In this document: positions 10,143 through 20,325 of the stretch, piece by piece
How positions within the stretch are numbered: the first letter of the stretch is position 1
Layout: each line of letters begins with the position of its first letter
Assembly (NCBI GenBank): GCA_036346205.1
Contig: JARFJB010000655.1
Span: 650,001-714,000, forward strand
Source of the DNA: Vesta saturnalis
Lineage: Eukaryota; Arthropoda; Insecta; Coleoptera; Lampyridae
DNA length: 64,000 bases
Direction of reading: 5' to 3'
Program-made: the position numbers and the translations under genes
Notes under the pieces: model-generated
Databases searched by the model: none
What the model was told of the DNA's origin: nothing
The model's input: the letters and a program-made list of their open reading frames with translations, nothing else

Positions 10143-10385
10143 ATGGAATTAGCAGGGTTAAACCAAAGCACCTATTGCAAAACCTTTAAAGTGTGTGTGT
10201 GTGAACTCGAGATATCGATAAAGTGCAAAGTGATTAATGTAACAGTAATTAATACTAATTGCGGTGAACGTATAGCAATGGAAGCTGATGGTTTTAAATG
10301 TCTAACACGTCAACGCTTTTATGAGTATTTCAAAAAAGAAACGCGAATTCAAGAATTTAAGACGTTACTAAGCACGTGTTCATAA
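10143..10385 (+). CDS. Small Polinton protein, unassigned (80 aa)
   Basis: Starts at ATG 10143, 29 bases after the predicted transcription start, and ends TAA 10383-10385. The product (MELAGLNQSTY... then KVINVTVINTNCGERIAME) alternates beta-like segments and recalls small OB-fold-like proteins sometimes encoded by Polintons, but this is inference. It is one of the few intact frames in Polinton A. No membrane segment or metal motif is seen. The following 280 bases are noncoding. Confidence 0.45.
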   Translation: MELAGLNQSTYCKTFKVCVCELEISIKCKVINVTVINTNCGERIAMEADGFKCLTRQRFYEYFKKETRIQEFKTLLSTCS

Positions 10386-10663
10386 GGAGTTTGGGTGCAG
10401 CTGGGAAAGCAACAAACAACATTTTGTTCTTAACAGTAGTACTCCACCATATATCAATTACGTATGCTTTAACTAGAATCATTTCTTAAACAGTGTTTAT
10501 TCATAGTGAAATTGCGAGTAAGCAGTCGTTATAATGCAAGAAGCAATAAAATCATTTCTGGAACCATCCAAACTCACAAGATCACCGTTATATATGACTA
10601 CCTCACATCGTTATAGTAACAATATGAATAATAATTTAAAATTTTGTTGTTGGTTCTATTAAA

Positions 10664-11332
10664 ATGGTGATGGTAGTAGTAGTAAAAAAAAATGAACAGA
10701 AACAAGGTGAAAGTTATTCTTCTCCTAACACTGCCTTATCATCATCATTTCAACATAAGGACGAAGTGTATAAACAAGCGGCTAATGAATACTTAATCGA
10801 TTATACTTATTATAAGCTATCGAACGATACTCATCATGCAAAACATATGGGAATTGGATACAGTACACAGCTCAATCTTGCACCAGTAGTCCGTATTGAG
10901 TGAGGCAACTGTGATCAAAGCAATAATGTAGTGTTGGTTATGAAGGAATGGAATGAGCTTCTAAGATGGCACTCATACGTAAAATTACATTTTTTCCGAT
11001 CCCAAGAAATTGAAAACAAAATTGATTGGTCAAATGTAAACGAAGAAGAAGATATAGTCTATGATCAACATTATGATTGTCTATCTAGCTATCTTGGTAT
11101 TTATTACAATTGGGAATTAATTAAAGGATATGACAGGATTCTGAAAACTGTTATGATAGAAAACTATAACTGCTGTTCTTGCACATTCAATGCCCATAAT
11201 GTAGAAAAACTATTCAATTTAAGAGCTATAATAAGCTATAGATTGAAATTTCTTGAATCTTACAATCTGATGTGTTTCTATGAAAAGTTAACTCAACAAG
11301 ATGTTGACAACCGTCGTTTTCGTGGGAAATAA
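10664..11332 (+). pseudogene. Unassigned Polinton ORF with one in-frame stop
   Basis: Two open stretches, 10664-10903 and 10931-11332, lie in the same frame and are joined through a single TGA (10901-10903) with no other stop, so this was probably one gene of 222 codons. The join falls in a region reading APVVRIE before the stop and MKEWNELLRW after it. The first part is Ser/Tyr rich and basic (VVVVKKNEQKQGES at the start); the second is rich in Tyr and acidic residues. I recognise the layout as Polinton-associated but not its function. Confidence 0.5.
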
Positions 11333-11521
11333 TTCCATAGTAATGACGATGACATTCATAAAGACATTGAAGATGTTATAAATGCTAAGTATAATATTAA
11401 TTCACATAACACTGTATGCTTAATGGAAATATTGTATTATCGTCCTGCTTATCTATTGTGTAGCATTTACTAAATAAAGAAATATTAATAACTATGATTT
11501 TTTTTGTGATCTCAATTTAGG

Positions 11522-11557
11522 TATAAATACCCTAATTTATCCATCTAGTTAAGCAGT
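11522..11557 (+). promoter_or_regulatory. TATA plus initiator, PLA2-like gene
   Basis: tataaata at 11522-11529 and cagtg at 11554-11558 give a predicted start A at 11555, again 33 bases downstream, as at 10081. First in-frame ATG is 11595. Confidence 0.6.
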
Positions 11558-11594
11558 GTTAGGTAAGAAGCAAACGAGTGCAGGTGGTGGTTTA

Positions 11595-12355
11595 ATGAAT
11601 ACTCTAATCAATAAACTTCCGTTTGAATTGCATTTACCCGGTTATCAGTATTGTGGTCCTGCTACAAAATTAGAGAAACGGCTCGCACTCGGTGACCCCG
11701 GTATTAATCAATTAGATGCTCAGTGCAAATTTCAGGATATCACATACGGATATTACAGAGATTTACATAGTAGACATAAAGCGGATAAAATTTTACAAAA
11801 AAAATCTTGGAAACGCTTCAAATCATCAGACGCAACATTAGGTGAACGAACTGCAGCTTTAGCAGTCAGTACCGCCATGAAAGCGAAGAGAAAATTAGGA
11901 ATAGGGTGTAAACGTGGATCTAATCTAAAGAGGAAGAGATTGTTATGCAATGGTAGAAATTTATTGCATTTACGAAAAACAATAGTTAAAAAAATTAAAC
12001 GGAAACTTCACAGACACAATAAAGTCAACCCTTTCAACGACAAAACGTGTGGTAAAAAGTGTATGTTAAAGTTGCTAGAGTAATTCCCATACCTAAAGAG
12101 GGAGGGTTTTTACCATTCCTTATTCCAATATTCGCTCCATTATCAGCAATCGCTGCATTAGCTGGCAGTGCGTCAGGAATTGCTAAAGCAGTCAATTAAG
12201 CTAAAAGTGCCAAAAAATTGCAAGAATAGATATCGCGCAATAATCTTATGATGTAATCGATCGCTATAGGTTGAGTGAATAAGAAAGGCGGTGCACTTTA
12301 TCTAAAACCATACAGATCTTATAGAGGTGCGTTATACTTAAAACCGTTTCCAAAA
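11595..12355 (+). pseudogene. PLA2-like virion-type protein of Polinton A, frameshifted
   Basis: From ATG 11595 the open frame runs to TAG at 12081-12083. It contains LPGYQYCGPATKLEK (calcium-loop-like GYxYxGP) and the helix CKFQDITYGYYRDL, which aligns with the parvovirus/Polinton-type phospholipase A2 active helix where HD is expected; here His is Gln. A conserved downstream block SSDATLGERTAALAVSTAMK and a basic tail follow. In another frame the sequence continues (IPIPKEGGFLPFLIPIFAPL, then GIAKAVN, stops, and a repeated YLKPY-type segment to about 12355), matching the usual C-terminal part of such proteins. So one frameshift plus stops break it. In the family the domain is thought to act on membranes during entry. 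Confidence 0.75.
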
Positions 12356-12693
12356 AACTGAATAAATTACACGAAAGACCGTTAACATACATAGATTAAA
12401 CGAAATACACCAAATATGTACGCTACTTATGAGAGATAGCATACCTAATTTACCATGGAAGAATAAATCTGGAATTATTAACTTAGGAAGCCAAAGCGGA
12501 CCAGGTACACATTTGGTTTGCTACAAAAAGCGTGGTAAATAGATATGGTATTACGATAGCTTTGGTAATCTTCGACCACCAATCGAAGTGACTAACTACC
12601 TTCGGGGATGTAAAATTTATTATAATTACAACCAAGATAAAGAATTTAATTCAAATATTTGCGGACACCTATGCCTGCAATTTTTATATAAAT
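12356..12693 (+). pseudogene. Adenain-like cysteine protease of Polinton A, broken
   Basis: In one frame with stops: MRDSIPNLPWKNKSGIINLG, then GPGTHLVCYKK with the catalytic His, a TAG stop around 12540, WYYDSFGNLRPP with the acidic residue, YNYNQDKEF, and NICGHLCLQFLY with the nucleophile Cys, ending TAA at about 12693. The order His-Asp-Cys and the spacing fit the C5/C48-type proteases of Polintons and adenoviruses that mature capsid proteins. At least two stops make it non-functional, though all three catalytic residues are still visible. Too fragmented to appear as a long open frame. Confidence 0.75.
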
Positions 12694-12721
12694 AATCAAT
12701 ACGACATCAAATTTTCTCAGT
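12685..12721 (+). promoter_or_regulatory. TATA plus initiator, minor capsid gene
   Basis: tatataaa at 12685-12692 and tcagt at 12717-12721 place the predicted start A at 12719, 34 bases downstream. The ATG at 12723 would leave only about four leader bases, which is unusual. Confidence 0.55.
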
Positions 12722-12722
12722 T

Positions 12723-13427
12723 ATGTCAAAACCATTCAGTTTAAAAGGTGTTGGTATCACAGCTAGCTACAACTTCTACCCAACGATACAGCTAGATTTG
12801 AGGCAGAAATACGTTACTGGATTGGTTAGATTTTACGGTTGCAACAGCATTAGAAACATTTATACAGGCAACGATAGATTTTATTTTAGAACAAATCCAT
12901 CTCATTTGCATGTGATTAATATTTCACACGGTGCATATGAGTTAGATGAAATTAGCGATTATGTAAAACCTAAGGTACCCACAAAAAATTTTAACATTAG
13001 AGCAAACAACAATACACCTGAATGTGAGATAAACAGTTCATTTGAGATCGATTTTACTAAATAAAATAGCATTGCGCACATGGTAGAGTTTGAGTATAAA
13101 ATATCAGAACCAAATATTTTACATACGTCTGCGTTAGACATCCTAATACTTAAACACACTAATCTACAGGTAGAATGCAATATTATAAAAGGATCTTATC
13201 GAAACGCGAAACCTGTAAAAGTATTATATGCGATTGACGTTTCAGTTGCACCAGGTTATCGGTTAGATAAAACTCCCAGCAATATTCAATATTTAGAAGT
13301 AAACACCGACATAATTAGTAATATAACAATTAATTTAACTTATCAAAAGGGTCAATTAATAGACTTTGGCGAAAGTGAACCACTCACAGTACGCTTAGAA
13401 CTAAAAGAACATGGGTCTGCGAATTAA
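12723..13427 (+). pseudogene. Minor (penton-type) capsid protein of Polinton A, one stop
   Basis: ATG 12723; open to TAA 13062-13064, then open in the same frame to 13427, so a single nonsense codon (codon 114) interrupts a 234-codon gene. Features include FYPTIQLDL, HGAYELDEISDYV, NNTPECEINSSFEIDF, then HTNLQVECNIIKGSY, VAPGYRLDK and PLTVRLELKEH. This is the single jelly-roll minor capsid layout described for Polintons by Krupovic and colleagues. The product would form capsid vertices. It overlaps the next ORF by 17 bases. Confidence 0.75.
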
Positions 13428-13614
13428 TCAAGGACCATTTCCATCTTTCAAAAATTCATATATAAGGCATCATCCCTACAGTAAGTCATTAATTAGTCAT
13501 CAATCTTCGTTGCGGTTAACATCTGCAGAGAAATATTTTTTAACGTCAATTGGTTTAAAAGTTCTGACCGACAATGGTCGAATCATTAAGCGTGTTTCAA
13601 AACGTACGTTTTGA
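13411..13614 (+). CDS. Small overlapping Polinton ORF (67 aa)
   Basis: ATG 13411 inside the end of the minor capsid gene, stop TGA 13612-13614, overlapping the next ORF start (13574) by 41 bases. The product has a basic C-terminus (GRIIKRVSKRTF) preceded by LTSAEKYFLTSIGLKVL, a helix-like block I associate with a small ORF commonly lying between the two capsid genes. Function unknown. The frame is intact. Confidence 0.5.
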   Translation: MGLRINQGPFPSFKNSYIRHHPYSKSLISHQSSLRLTSAEKYFLTSIGLKVLTDNGRIIKRVSKRTF

Positions 13615-14435
13615 TGATACTATAATTAAATCAGATATTCACACTTATCTTCCGTATGGATCTTCTAAATATGAACCTTTTGAAGAAATACGTAGCTTAA
13701 TTCAAAGCCAAGATCTGATTACGGCTACTAACGATAGTTTTCTGTACATAGAAGGTAAGCTTGAGCTCAAAAAAGAAAATGAAAGAAAATAATACAACTT
13801 AACTAATAATTTTCCCAACTTTCTTTTCGAAAAAATTCGTTATGGGTTAGATGGTCAAGGAATGGATGCTTGCAGAAAATCAGGCATAACATCTACACTT
13901 AAGGGATATATTTCTTGTGTGACAAGCAAGAGCCCAAAGAATGAAGAACCATTACAAGTAGAATTCGATGAGCAAAATGGAAAAAAATCTTTTACAGTAT
14001 GCATACCATTGAATCACATATTTGGAATAATGGAGGATTATCGTCAAGTTATCGTGAATATGCGTCAAGAGTTGATTTTAATTCGATCTAGAGTCGATAC
14101 AAGCTGCTACTATGGCGACGTTGATGCGGCAATAACCTTAAATAAAATTCAATGGAAAGTACCACTCTGAACACTTGGTGCTGTTGCGAAACTTAACTTG
14201 TTTGAAGGAATCAATAAAAATTCTATAATTACCGCTCTACTTCGGCAATGGGAGTTATATGAATTACCTGCTTTAAAACAAGCAAACTCAGACATATGGT
14301 CAATAAAAACATCTACGCAACTGGACAAACCACGTTGGATTCCAACAAGTTAAAAGGTACACAAAGTCGGAAAGGGCCGGAAATTTTGATCACATTAACA
14401 TCAGAAATCTTAAAAAACTCAACAGTAGATCAGAA
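13574..14435 (+). pseudogene. Major capsid protein of Polinton A, N-terminal half, broken
   Basis: ATG 13574. The frame reads FQNVRFDDTIIKSDIHTYLP, then SFLYIEGKLEL, stops TAA at 13790-13792, and continues in the same frame through GQGMDACRKSGITSTLKGY and further to TGA 14168-14170 and TAA around 14351. In the next frame FDHINIRNLK (about 14385-14415) is still recognisable. The set fits the double jelly-roll major capsid protein of Polintons, usually several hundred residues longer. It is cut at about 14435 where unrelated DNA begins, so the C-terminal half is missing. Confidence 0.75.
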
Positions 14436-16021
14436 CAGTAAATTAACCACCCTCGCGAATTCTATATAAGAACGCGGCACGCGCTGCTGAAGAGGAGTCT
14501 TAAAGAAAAAATCTTGAAGTCAGAAGTCTTAAGTCGTACAGAAGAAGAAAGAAATCCTTTTTCAATCTTACCCGTTACCAGAAGCTCTCTACGAGAAGCA
14601 CGCTACCAGAAGAATTCGAATCGAAACCGTGTGCTATATCGTCACGTTCGCGCCGACCGCTACCTGTTGTAAACCATCCGCTTGTAACCGCCGTCCGAGT
14701 AGAAATCGCGACTCCGCGACTTGATAGCATCACCGAAGCTAAAAGGTTAGAGTTGCAGAGATCTAACGGTGAAAGTACGTAAGTTGAGATACCTGGTGAT
14801 AGGGATATGCAGGGTTGTAAGCCCGACGTACTCTTCTGTTACTAGACGTACTCTTCTGTTACTAGACGTACACACCTACACTGTGGAGTTTGAAGGGTAG
14901 TTGCCCGACATTCCATTTGACCGACAGGAGATCCTATTGTTTGGTATAACGGGTGGTTTGCCCAGATTACTAACGAAGGAAATCCACCTACACAAATTTA
15001 CACGAACACTACAACACAACACACCTCGACAAACGTACCAGTGACCGCCAGATACCTGTAATTAAAACCTCGTCGGAAGATTAAGCTGAACACCTCGTTA
15101 ACGCCGTTAATCCAGTAATATAGAAACGTAACCGTAAACACTAGACGTGTCCGTCAGTATTAAATAACCACCTGTAAAGTAAACAAACCACCACCGCCGC
15201 CACCGTCAAACGTAAGTTGCACCTTTGACAAGTACTAAGATTGTTACCCGTAAACCAGAAACTATCTGATAGTTTCTTGTGTTAAATAAGTCAAATCGTG
15301 ATTGTTAGACGCGAAAAAAAATTTTACTTTAAAATAGAAAACGAAGGTTTTATATTTTAAAAACGACCAACATAACAAAAAGCTTATATTTTTTGTTTTT
15401 TGTTTAAATAAAAACCGGTATACTAAAATTAATATCGTAAGAGGAAACAAATAATACGCCGCTACCGTACACCAGCTACCTAAATAAACAAAAAGCTTTC
15501 ATTTAACTAAAGATCGTACATTAACTGGAATGTAAATGTGAATGAGTTTATTTTCATAAGAAAAGCAGGTATAAAATTATACACTTATAACCGACCGCTT
15601 TAAAATATTGATTATTTCTTTAAAGGCAGAGTATTGAACTCAGTGTCTTATCGCGCAAGTGGTTAGACCGCGTTATCTGGCTACCTGCTTCTGTATTTTA
15701 TACAGGGACGTATTCAGGTAAAATTATTTATTTATTTCGGAAATTAACCAGTATAAATTGAAACAGTTCAAGGACGAAAACTAAAAGTCAAAACCCCAAA
15801 CCTTCTATTAATGTTACATTACAGAAACTCAGAGGACCACCTAACCATTAGTACCTGGATGAAGGATGTCTACTTAAAGATACCGAAGAGGAGGTGGCGT
15901 TACCGTTACAATTTGGCACCCAGAGCATGGGTCACAGTTCCGTACATTTACCTGTATCTATATCTTAGTTAAATAAATTAAATAACCATATAATATAGAA
16001 TTGTAAATAAATAGGAAATAA

Positions 16022-16022
16022 A

Positions 16023-16068
<46 letters not shown>
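16022..16068. repeat. (TA)n microsatellite
   Basis: Uninterrupted TA dinucleotides, about 47 bases, within the unclassified insertion. Confidence 0.97.
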
Positions 16069-16071
<3 letters not shown>

Positions 16072-16097
16072 CCTTTGTAATCTATTTGTTCAACGTG

Positions 16098-16168
16098 TTG
16101 AGAGCCTGAATAACGAACCCCGATCCTTATTTTGCAAGTACAAAATTCCGACTGAGCTAGAAAAGGGA
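16098..16168 (-). other. tRNA-like (SINE head or tRNA pseudogene)
   Basis: On the minus strand tagctcagtcgg (16148-16159) matches a tRNA A box and ggttcg (16114-16119) the first half of a B box, with an attttg..caaaat potential anticodon-like stem between. The B box second half is degenerate and the acceptor stem does not close by eye, so a working tRNA is unlikely. Confidence 0.35.
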
Positions 16169-16234
16169 AAAGTGAGAATTATTCATTAGTAGTAATACAC
16201 TCAACAGTCAAACCGCTAAGTCATAAGCACGTTA

Positions 16235-16324
16235 CAACGGCCCACAGGAGGAAATACTCATCGTTATTTTTAACATTCACTTACGGCACGCGTTACTGCT
16301 ATGAAGTAAGGAACTTTAACGTAA
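16235..16324 (-). pseudogene. Polinton A polymerase N-terminal stub, left piece
   Basis: Matches 57437-57524 of the third Polinton segment, within the polymerase N-terminal coding region (acggcccacagga shared). It is separated from its continuation at 17549 by an inserted 1.2-kb element flanked by gtaa. Confidence 0.7.
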
Positions 16325-17548
16325 TATAAAAATAACGTGGTCGAACTGGTATCGTAATAATATAAAAAGTAATAAGAGTTAAATAAATGTTCTCCAAAAA
16401 CACAAATCGTTAAACTAACTGGAGATACTAACCATTCCCCAAAAATAATGCCTTCGACTCAAATCGGTAGATTAACATAGGGCCAGTCTTTTGATTTGCT
16501 TGATTACCACAAAATATAAATATAAAAAATTGCAATGTAACACTAATAAAATGATCTCGGACGCCAAGTTATTTTTAATAATGCTCGGAATAGCTAAACC
16601 GAGTTTTACACTAAAAATTTTATCAAAATGTAAAAAAATAAAAATATATACAACTATGTTTTTTGACAGTTAATACGATATGGTTAAATAAAACATATCT
16701 TAAGAATAGCCTTAAATTACTAAAAAAATCATTAAACATCAAATACCTGTTCGTAAGATCTTGTACACAAATTTTTTAATAACCTCTGGTATCTAAACGA
16801 TTACGGAAATTTCAACTGAGGTGATGTCATCCTTGCCACAATATTGCGTAATATGTTGAAATAATGCTTTACGTAGTAAGCCACACCCAAACTGGAATTT
16901 TATTTCTTATAAGTTTTATCTTCTTGAAATTGAATAAACCAATATTTATTGCATTTTCTCAAACGTTTATATAATAAATGAAATAAAACTTTAAATTCTG
17001 TATTAAAAGCACAACGCAATCATAAAATGAAAGCGTACGTAACCGTAGAATTAATTGTGCAATCAAAAGCGGTAAAATGAAAAGTGTAAAAGTAAAATAA
17101 AACTGAACTAAAATAAAAGTACCTTAAAAGAGCAAATGTTTTAATTTTTAGTATAATGCGTTAAAATATCTTACCATCAAATTAATGGCACTTTTCACTA
17201 AATTTAGGGAAAACCCAAAAAACTTTCTGCTTCTCTTAACATTCATCAGGAAGTGAAAAATGGATGCTTTAGAAGTTAGATCATGTAGTCGTGCGCGAAA
17301 GGATTTGCGCAAGGAATTTAGTCAACGATGACGTATTGCGCAAACGTATTTGAGCAGAAAATAATTTGAAAAGGGAGTATAAAGCATTAAGAAGTACACA
17401 TTATAAACCCCTAAAAATATATGCAAATTAAGTTGCCTACCACATACCTATTTTTCAATAATTAACATTTTTCTTATATTTCCAACAGAACGAATGAAAT
17501 ACCTTAAATTAAGGTCTATTTTAATACAACTCAAAAAGGATTGTTACA
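16325..17548. mobile_element. Unclassified 1.2-kb repeat with GTAA duplication
   Basis: Interrupts the polymerase stub. gtaa at 16321-16324 is repeated at 17549-17552, while the intact copy at about 57521-57528 has gtaa once, so a 4-bp duplication is supported. An inverted second copy lies around 35690-36330 (shared text includes gccaagttattttt and taaattaatggcacttttc). No coding frame of note. Non-autonomous DNA element or LTR-type relic. Confidence 0.65.
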
Positions 17549-18295
17549 GTAAGTCTAAAAGCCGCCTCTAAGTGGATCATAGTTGTTAATGTTCACCTCA
17601 AATGTAAAACTTCGGGTAATGCCCAACCGGAATCCCGTTCGGAAAACTGCTCTAATTTTTTTGAAATTTATAATAAATGTTTTCATTATGCCACTCACGT
17701 AAATTTGTCGCAATATCGATGATGTAGATTTTTTAATGCAAAAGTCATCAATTCGAGGACATGATTTTGAGGGCGCATAAAATTGCTGACTAAAAGGACA
17801 TTCACATTTAGCATCGTTTGCCTTAGAATTACTTTAACCTTTCGTGTAAAACTATTGTATGCATTTTGTAAAAAAATAAGAGAGACCTTGATGTTTGTTT
17901 ACTATATTCACTATATTCCTGTAAGTAACCTACCATTAAAACATGAATCTAGAGAGTACCAACATAATTTGCGTGTTCGCTTTTTGGCGACATTAACAAT
18001 TCCACTACCTGTTTTCTCTGAAGCGTTTTTTAACTGTTTAGGTCTTACAAGATGGCACTTTAATAATGATAAATCACTTCGAGTTTAAGCAAATGTTCAC
18101 TTGCCTCTAAATAAATTTTATTTTGAATTATATTTTGCAATAGCTTAATATTAATGTTAATTATACGGACGTGCTTAACAAATTCATTTTTAGTATTCAA
18201 CAATGGAATAATACTTCTTGTTAACTTAAGGATATCACTACTACTCATACTTACCTTCAAAACTGTACCCAACAATTCAAAAATATGAATAATGC
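17549..18295 (-). pseudogene. Polinton A polymerase N-terminus and upstream ORF remnants
   Basis: 17549-17810 corresponds to the polymerase N-terminal segment at 57530-57802. 17835-18295 corresponds to the separate upstream ORF at 57825-58308; its open part here is 18060-18275 (LLGTVLKVSMSSSDILKLTR, then KNEFVKHVRIININIKLLQN). Small indels differ between the copies. The rest of the polymerase gene is absent from Polinton A. Confidence 0.7.
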
Positions 18296-18532
18296 ACTGC
18301 CGATTGTGCAGTAACGGACATGTAGCAAATATTTTATTTATTCATTATAACTGATATGTAAAAATTAATTATTTAAGTAACTATAGAAGTACTTTAGGTT
18401 TATAATTTCTTTACAATCCGTTGAAGCAACCACCCACTTCCACTTGTTAGCAATTTTGTTAACGTCAACAGATCTACATGTATACAACGTTAAAGTTTTA
18501 ATTGAGTACTCATTCATTACCTACAATTAGTC

Positions 18533-18962
18533 ATGGCTTCGGCAAGCAAAATTTCAAAACTGTCATTAAAAAAAGAGAAACCGTGCGTATTGAATGATGT
18601 TTTAGTGCGAGCACCAACGCGGAGTACTGAACGAATCCAAGCACCCTTCCAAGAGCCCTTTCCTATAATTTCAATAAGAGATAGTGATGTAGAGAGTGAT
18701 TTTTCGAGGTATTTTGAAAAGTAAGCATAATTTAGTTGATTAAAATTATTGTTTCTCTTTATTAATTCATAAATTATTTAGTACAACCAAATTTATTTAT
18801 CGCTTCAGCATAACACCAGCAACAACGGTGATGGAAGCACCACAACCGCTGCGGAACCTACAATACGGAGGCAAAAATTTATCGCAAATAGAGGAGCACC
18901 TCACTAATCGAAAGATCAGGACTCGCCACCAACCCTGCAGGCGTCTAAGGAAAAAAGTGTAT
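18533..18962 (+). CDS. Predicted spliced gene beside Polinton polymerase, unassigned
   Basis: Exon 1 (18533-18720, ATG 18533) encodes MASASKISKLSLKKEK, a basic start, then a Pro-rich acidic stretch ending SDFSRYFEK. A candidate 88-base intron runs from gtaagc (18721) to cttcag (18808). Exon 2 (18809-18962) continues in frame with LRNLQYGGKNLSQIEEHL and ends before a second donor, gtaagt (18963). It is divergent from the polymerase-side ORF. A second copy lies at 58520-58950, with an in-frame stop there. The copies differ by small indels in exon 2, so this copy may also be damaged. I do not recognise the product; introns would be unusual for a Polinton gene. Confidence 0.45.
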
Positions 18963-18969
18963 GTAAGTA

Positions 18970-20286
18970 AGCAATTAGGTTTTCTTCTTATTAGTAGTAA
19001 TTTTTTTTAGAATGTAATTTATTTTTTGTTGTAGTAATTTAGGATGTAATTATAATAATGATAATTTTTGTTAGATATGTATATATAATATAATCAATTA
19101 ACGTTTAATTATTTTTATCCTTTATTATTTACTTATCATAAAATATCCCTAAGTGTTAATACAAATTAATAAAATGGGAGTATAGTTTACCTTGTAAATA
19201 AATAAAACAATGAATAATATCCGTATCACACATAAATAAAGTGAGAAATGCAGCTAAAAGTGAAACAAAAACTTAAGTGTTAACTAAAATTTTCATTGAA
19301 AATATAAATATAGTTATTTATATGTGCAGGAAAAATGTTAGTCTTTAAATAAATAAAGTGTTTTAAATTCTTTTAAATTTTAAATGCTTATTCTTTTTTC
19401 CTGAAAGATTCATATACAGTAAGGCTGATAGGTAGTTAATCTGTTTTAAAAACAGTTTCCCAAGATCAAAGCTGTACTTTTCATTATTAAAAGTCAAACA
19501 GTAAAAAAAGTTTATAAAGTGTTAGTTATGATCAACATCTATGCGTAAAGTAAGAAAATATCAAGCATACAGCAATTACAGAAAGCTTCAATTAAATATG
19601 TTGTAGATAACTACTAAATATCATATGTAAAAGAGAGTACCTTAAAATGACATTTTATTTCTTACAAATGAAATTATAGAAAAGTTTAAAGTTTAATTTG
19701 ATTACGTAGTAATAAAACAAATTGCAATTAATGATAGATGTGCAAAGTATATATTGTAAATCAGAAAATGAAATCGTTACGTACCTATATTATTTAAAGT
19801 GAAACATTTGTTCCTATAAGACATCGTGAACAGATTAGTTTAATTATTTATCCAAAAAAAGATTATAACTTAATTTTAATTTTCATATAAATCGTGCATT
19901 TAAATTAGGCAAGTTTGTTTTAATTATGATGTAACTTTTCATTATTAAAAAGTCAACACAATAAAGATAGTCACTTTAATTTTATTGAAGTACACATTGT
20001 CATGAGTTTATAATACATTTAAAGAAAATACATCAAATTATAGAAACGATTGTAATTAACATGTGCGAGCGAGAAAACTAGTTTATATTGTAATGCAATT
20101 ATACTATGACTAATTAAAGATAAACGCTATATAGATGCATTCGTATTGTAAATAGTCATTGAGGAGTAGATAGCCGTGTAGATTACAGTAACGAATAGTT
20201 GCTTTGCTGTCAGAAGATAAAGCATTCTTGGATGCGCGCTCTTATTCATTTAAAGTCAATATATATGCATATAATATAATCAACTT

Positions 20287-20325
<39 letters not shown>

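Larger units (their letters stand above)
14440..16234. mobile_element. Unclassified 1.8-kb insertion replacing capsid/polymerase DNA
   Basis: Unlike the flanks this block is GC-richer. It starts near ctatataagaacgcggcac (a promoter-like TATA, 14462-14480), has a doubled 20-base unit cgtactcttctgttactaga (about 14829-14870), and ends after a (TA)n tract and a tRNA-like stretch. No coding frame is supported. It could be an LTR or a SINE-bearing composite; ends and duplications were not resolved. Confidence 0.45.

Noticed and set aside
15922..15945. Retroviral primer binding site (tggcacccagagcatgggtc)
   Set aside because: Does not extend to a convincing tRNA 3' end match and no LTR boundary is visible.
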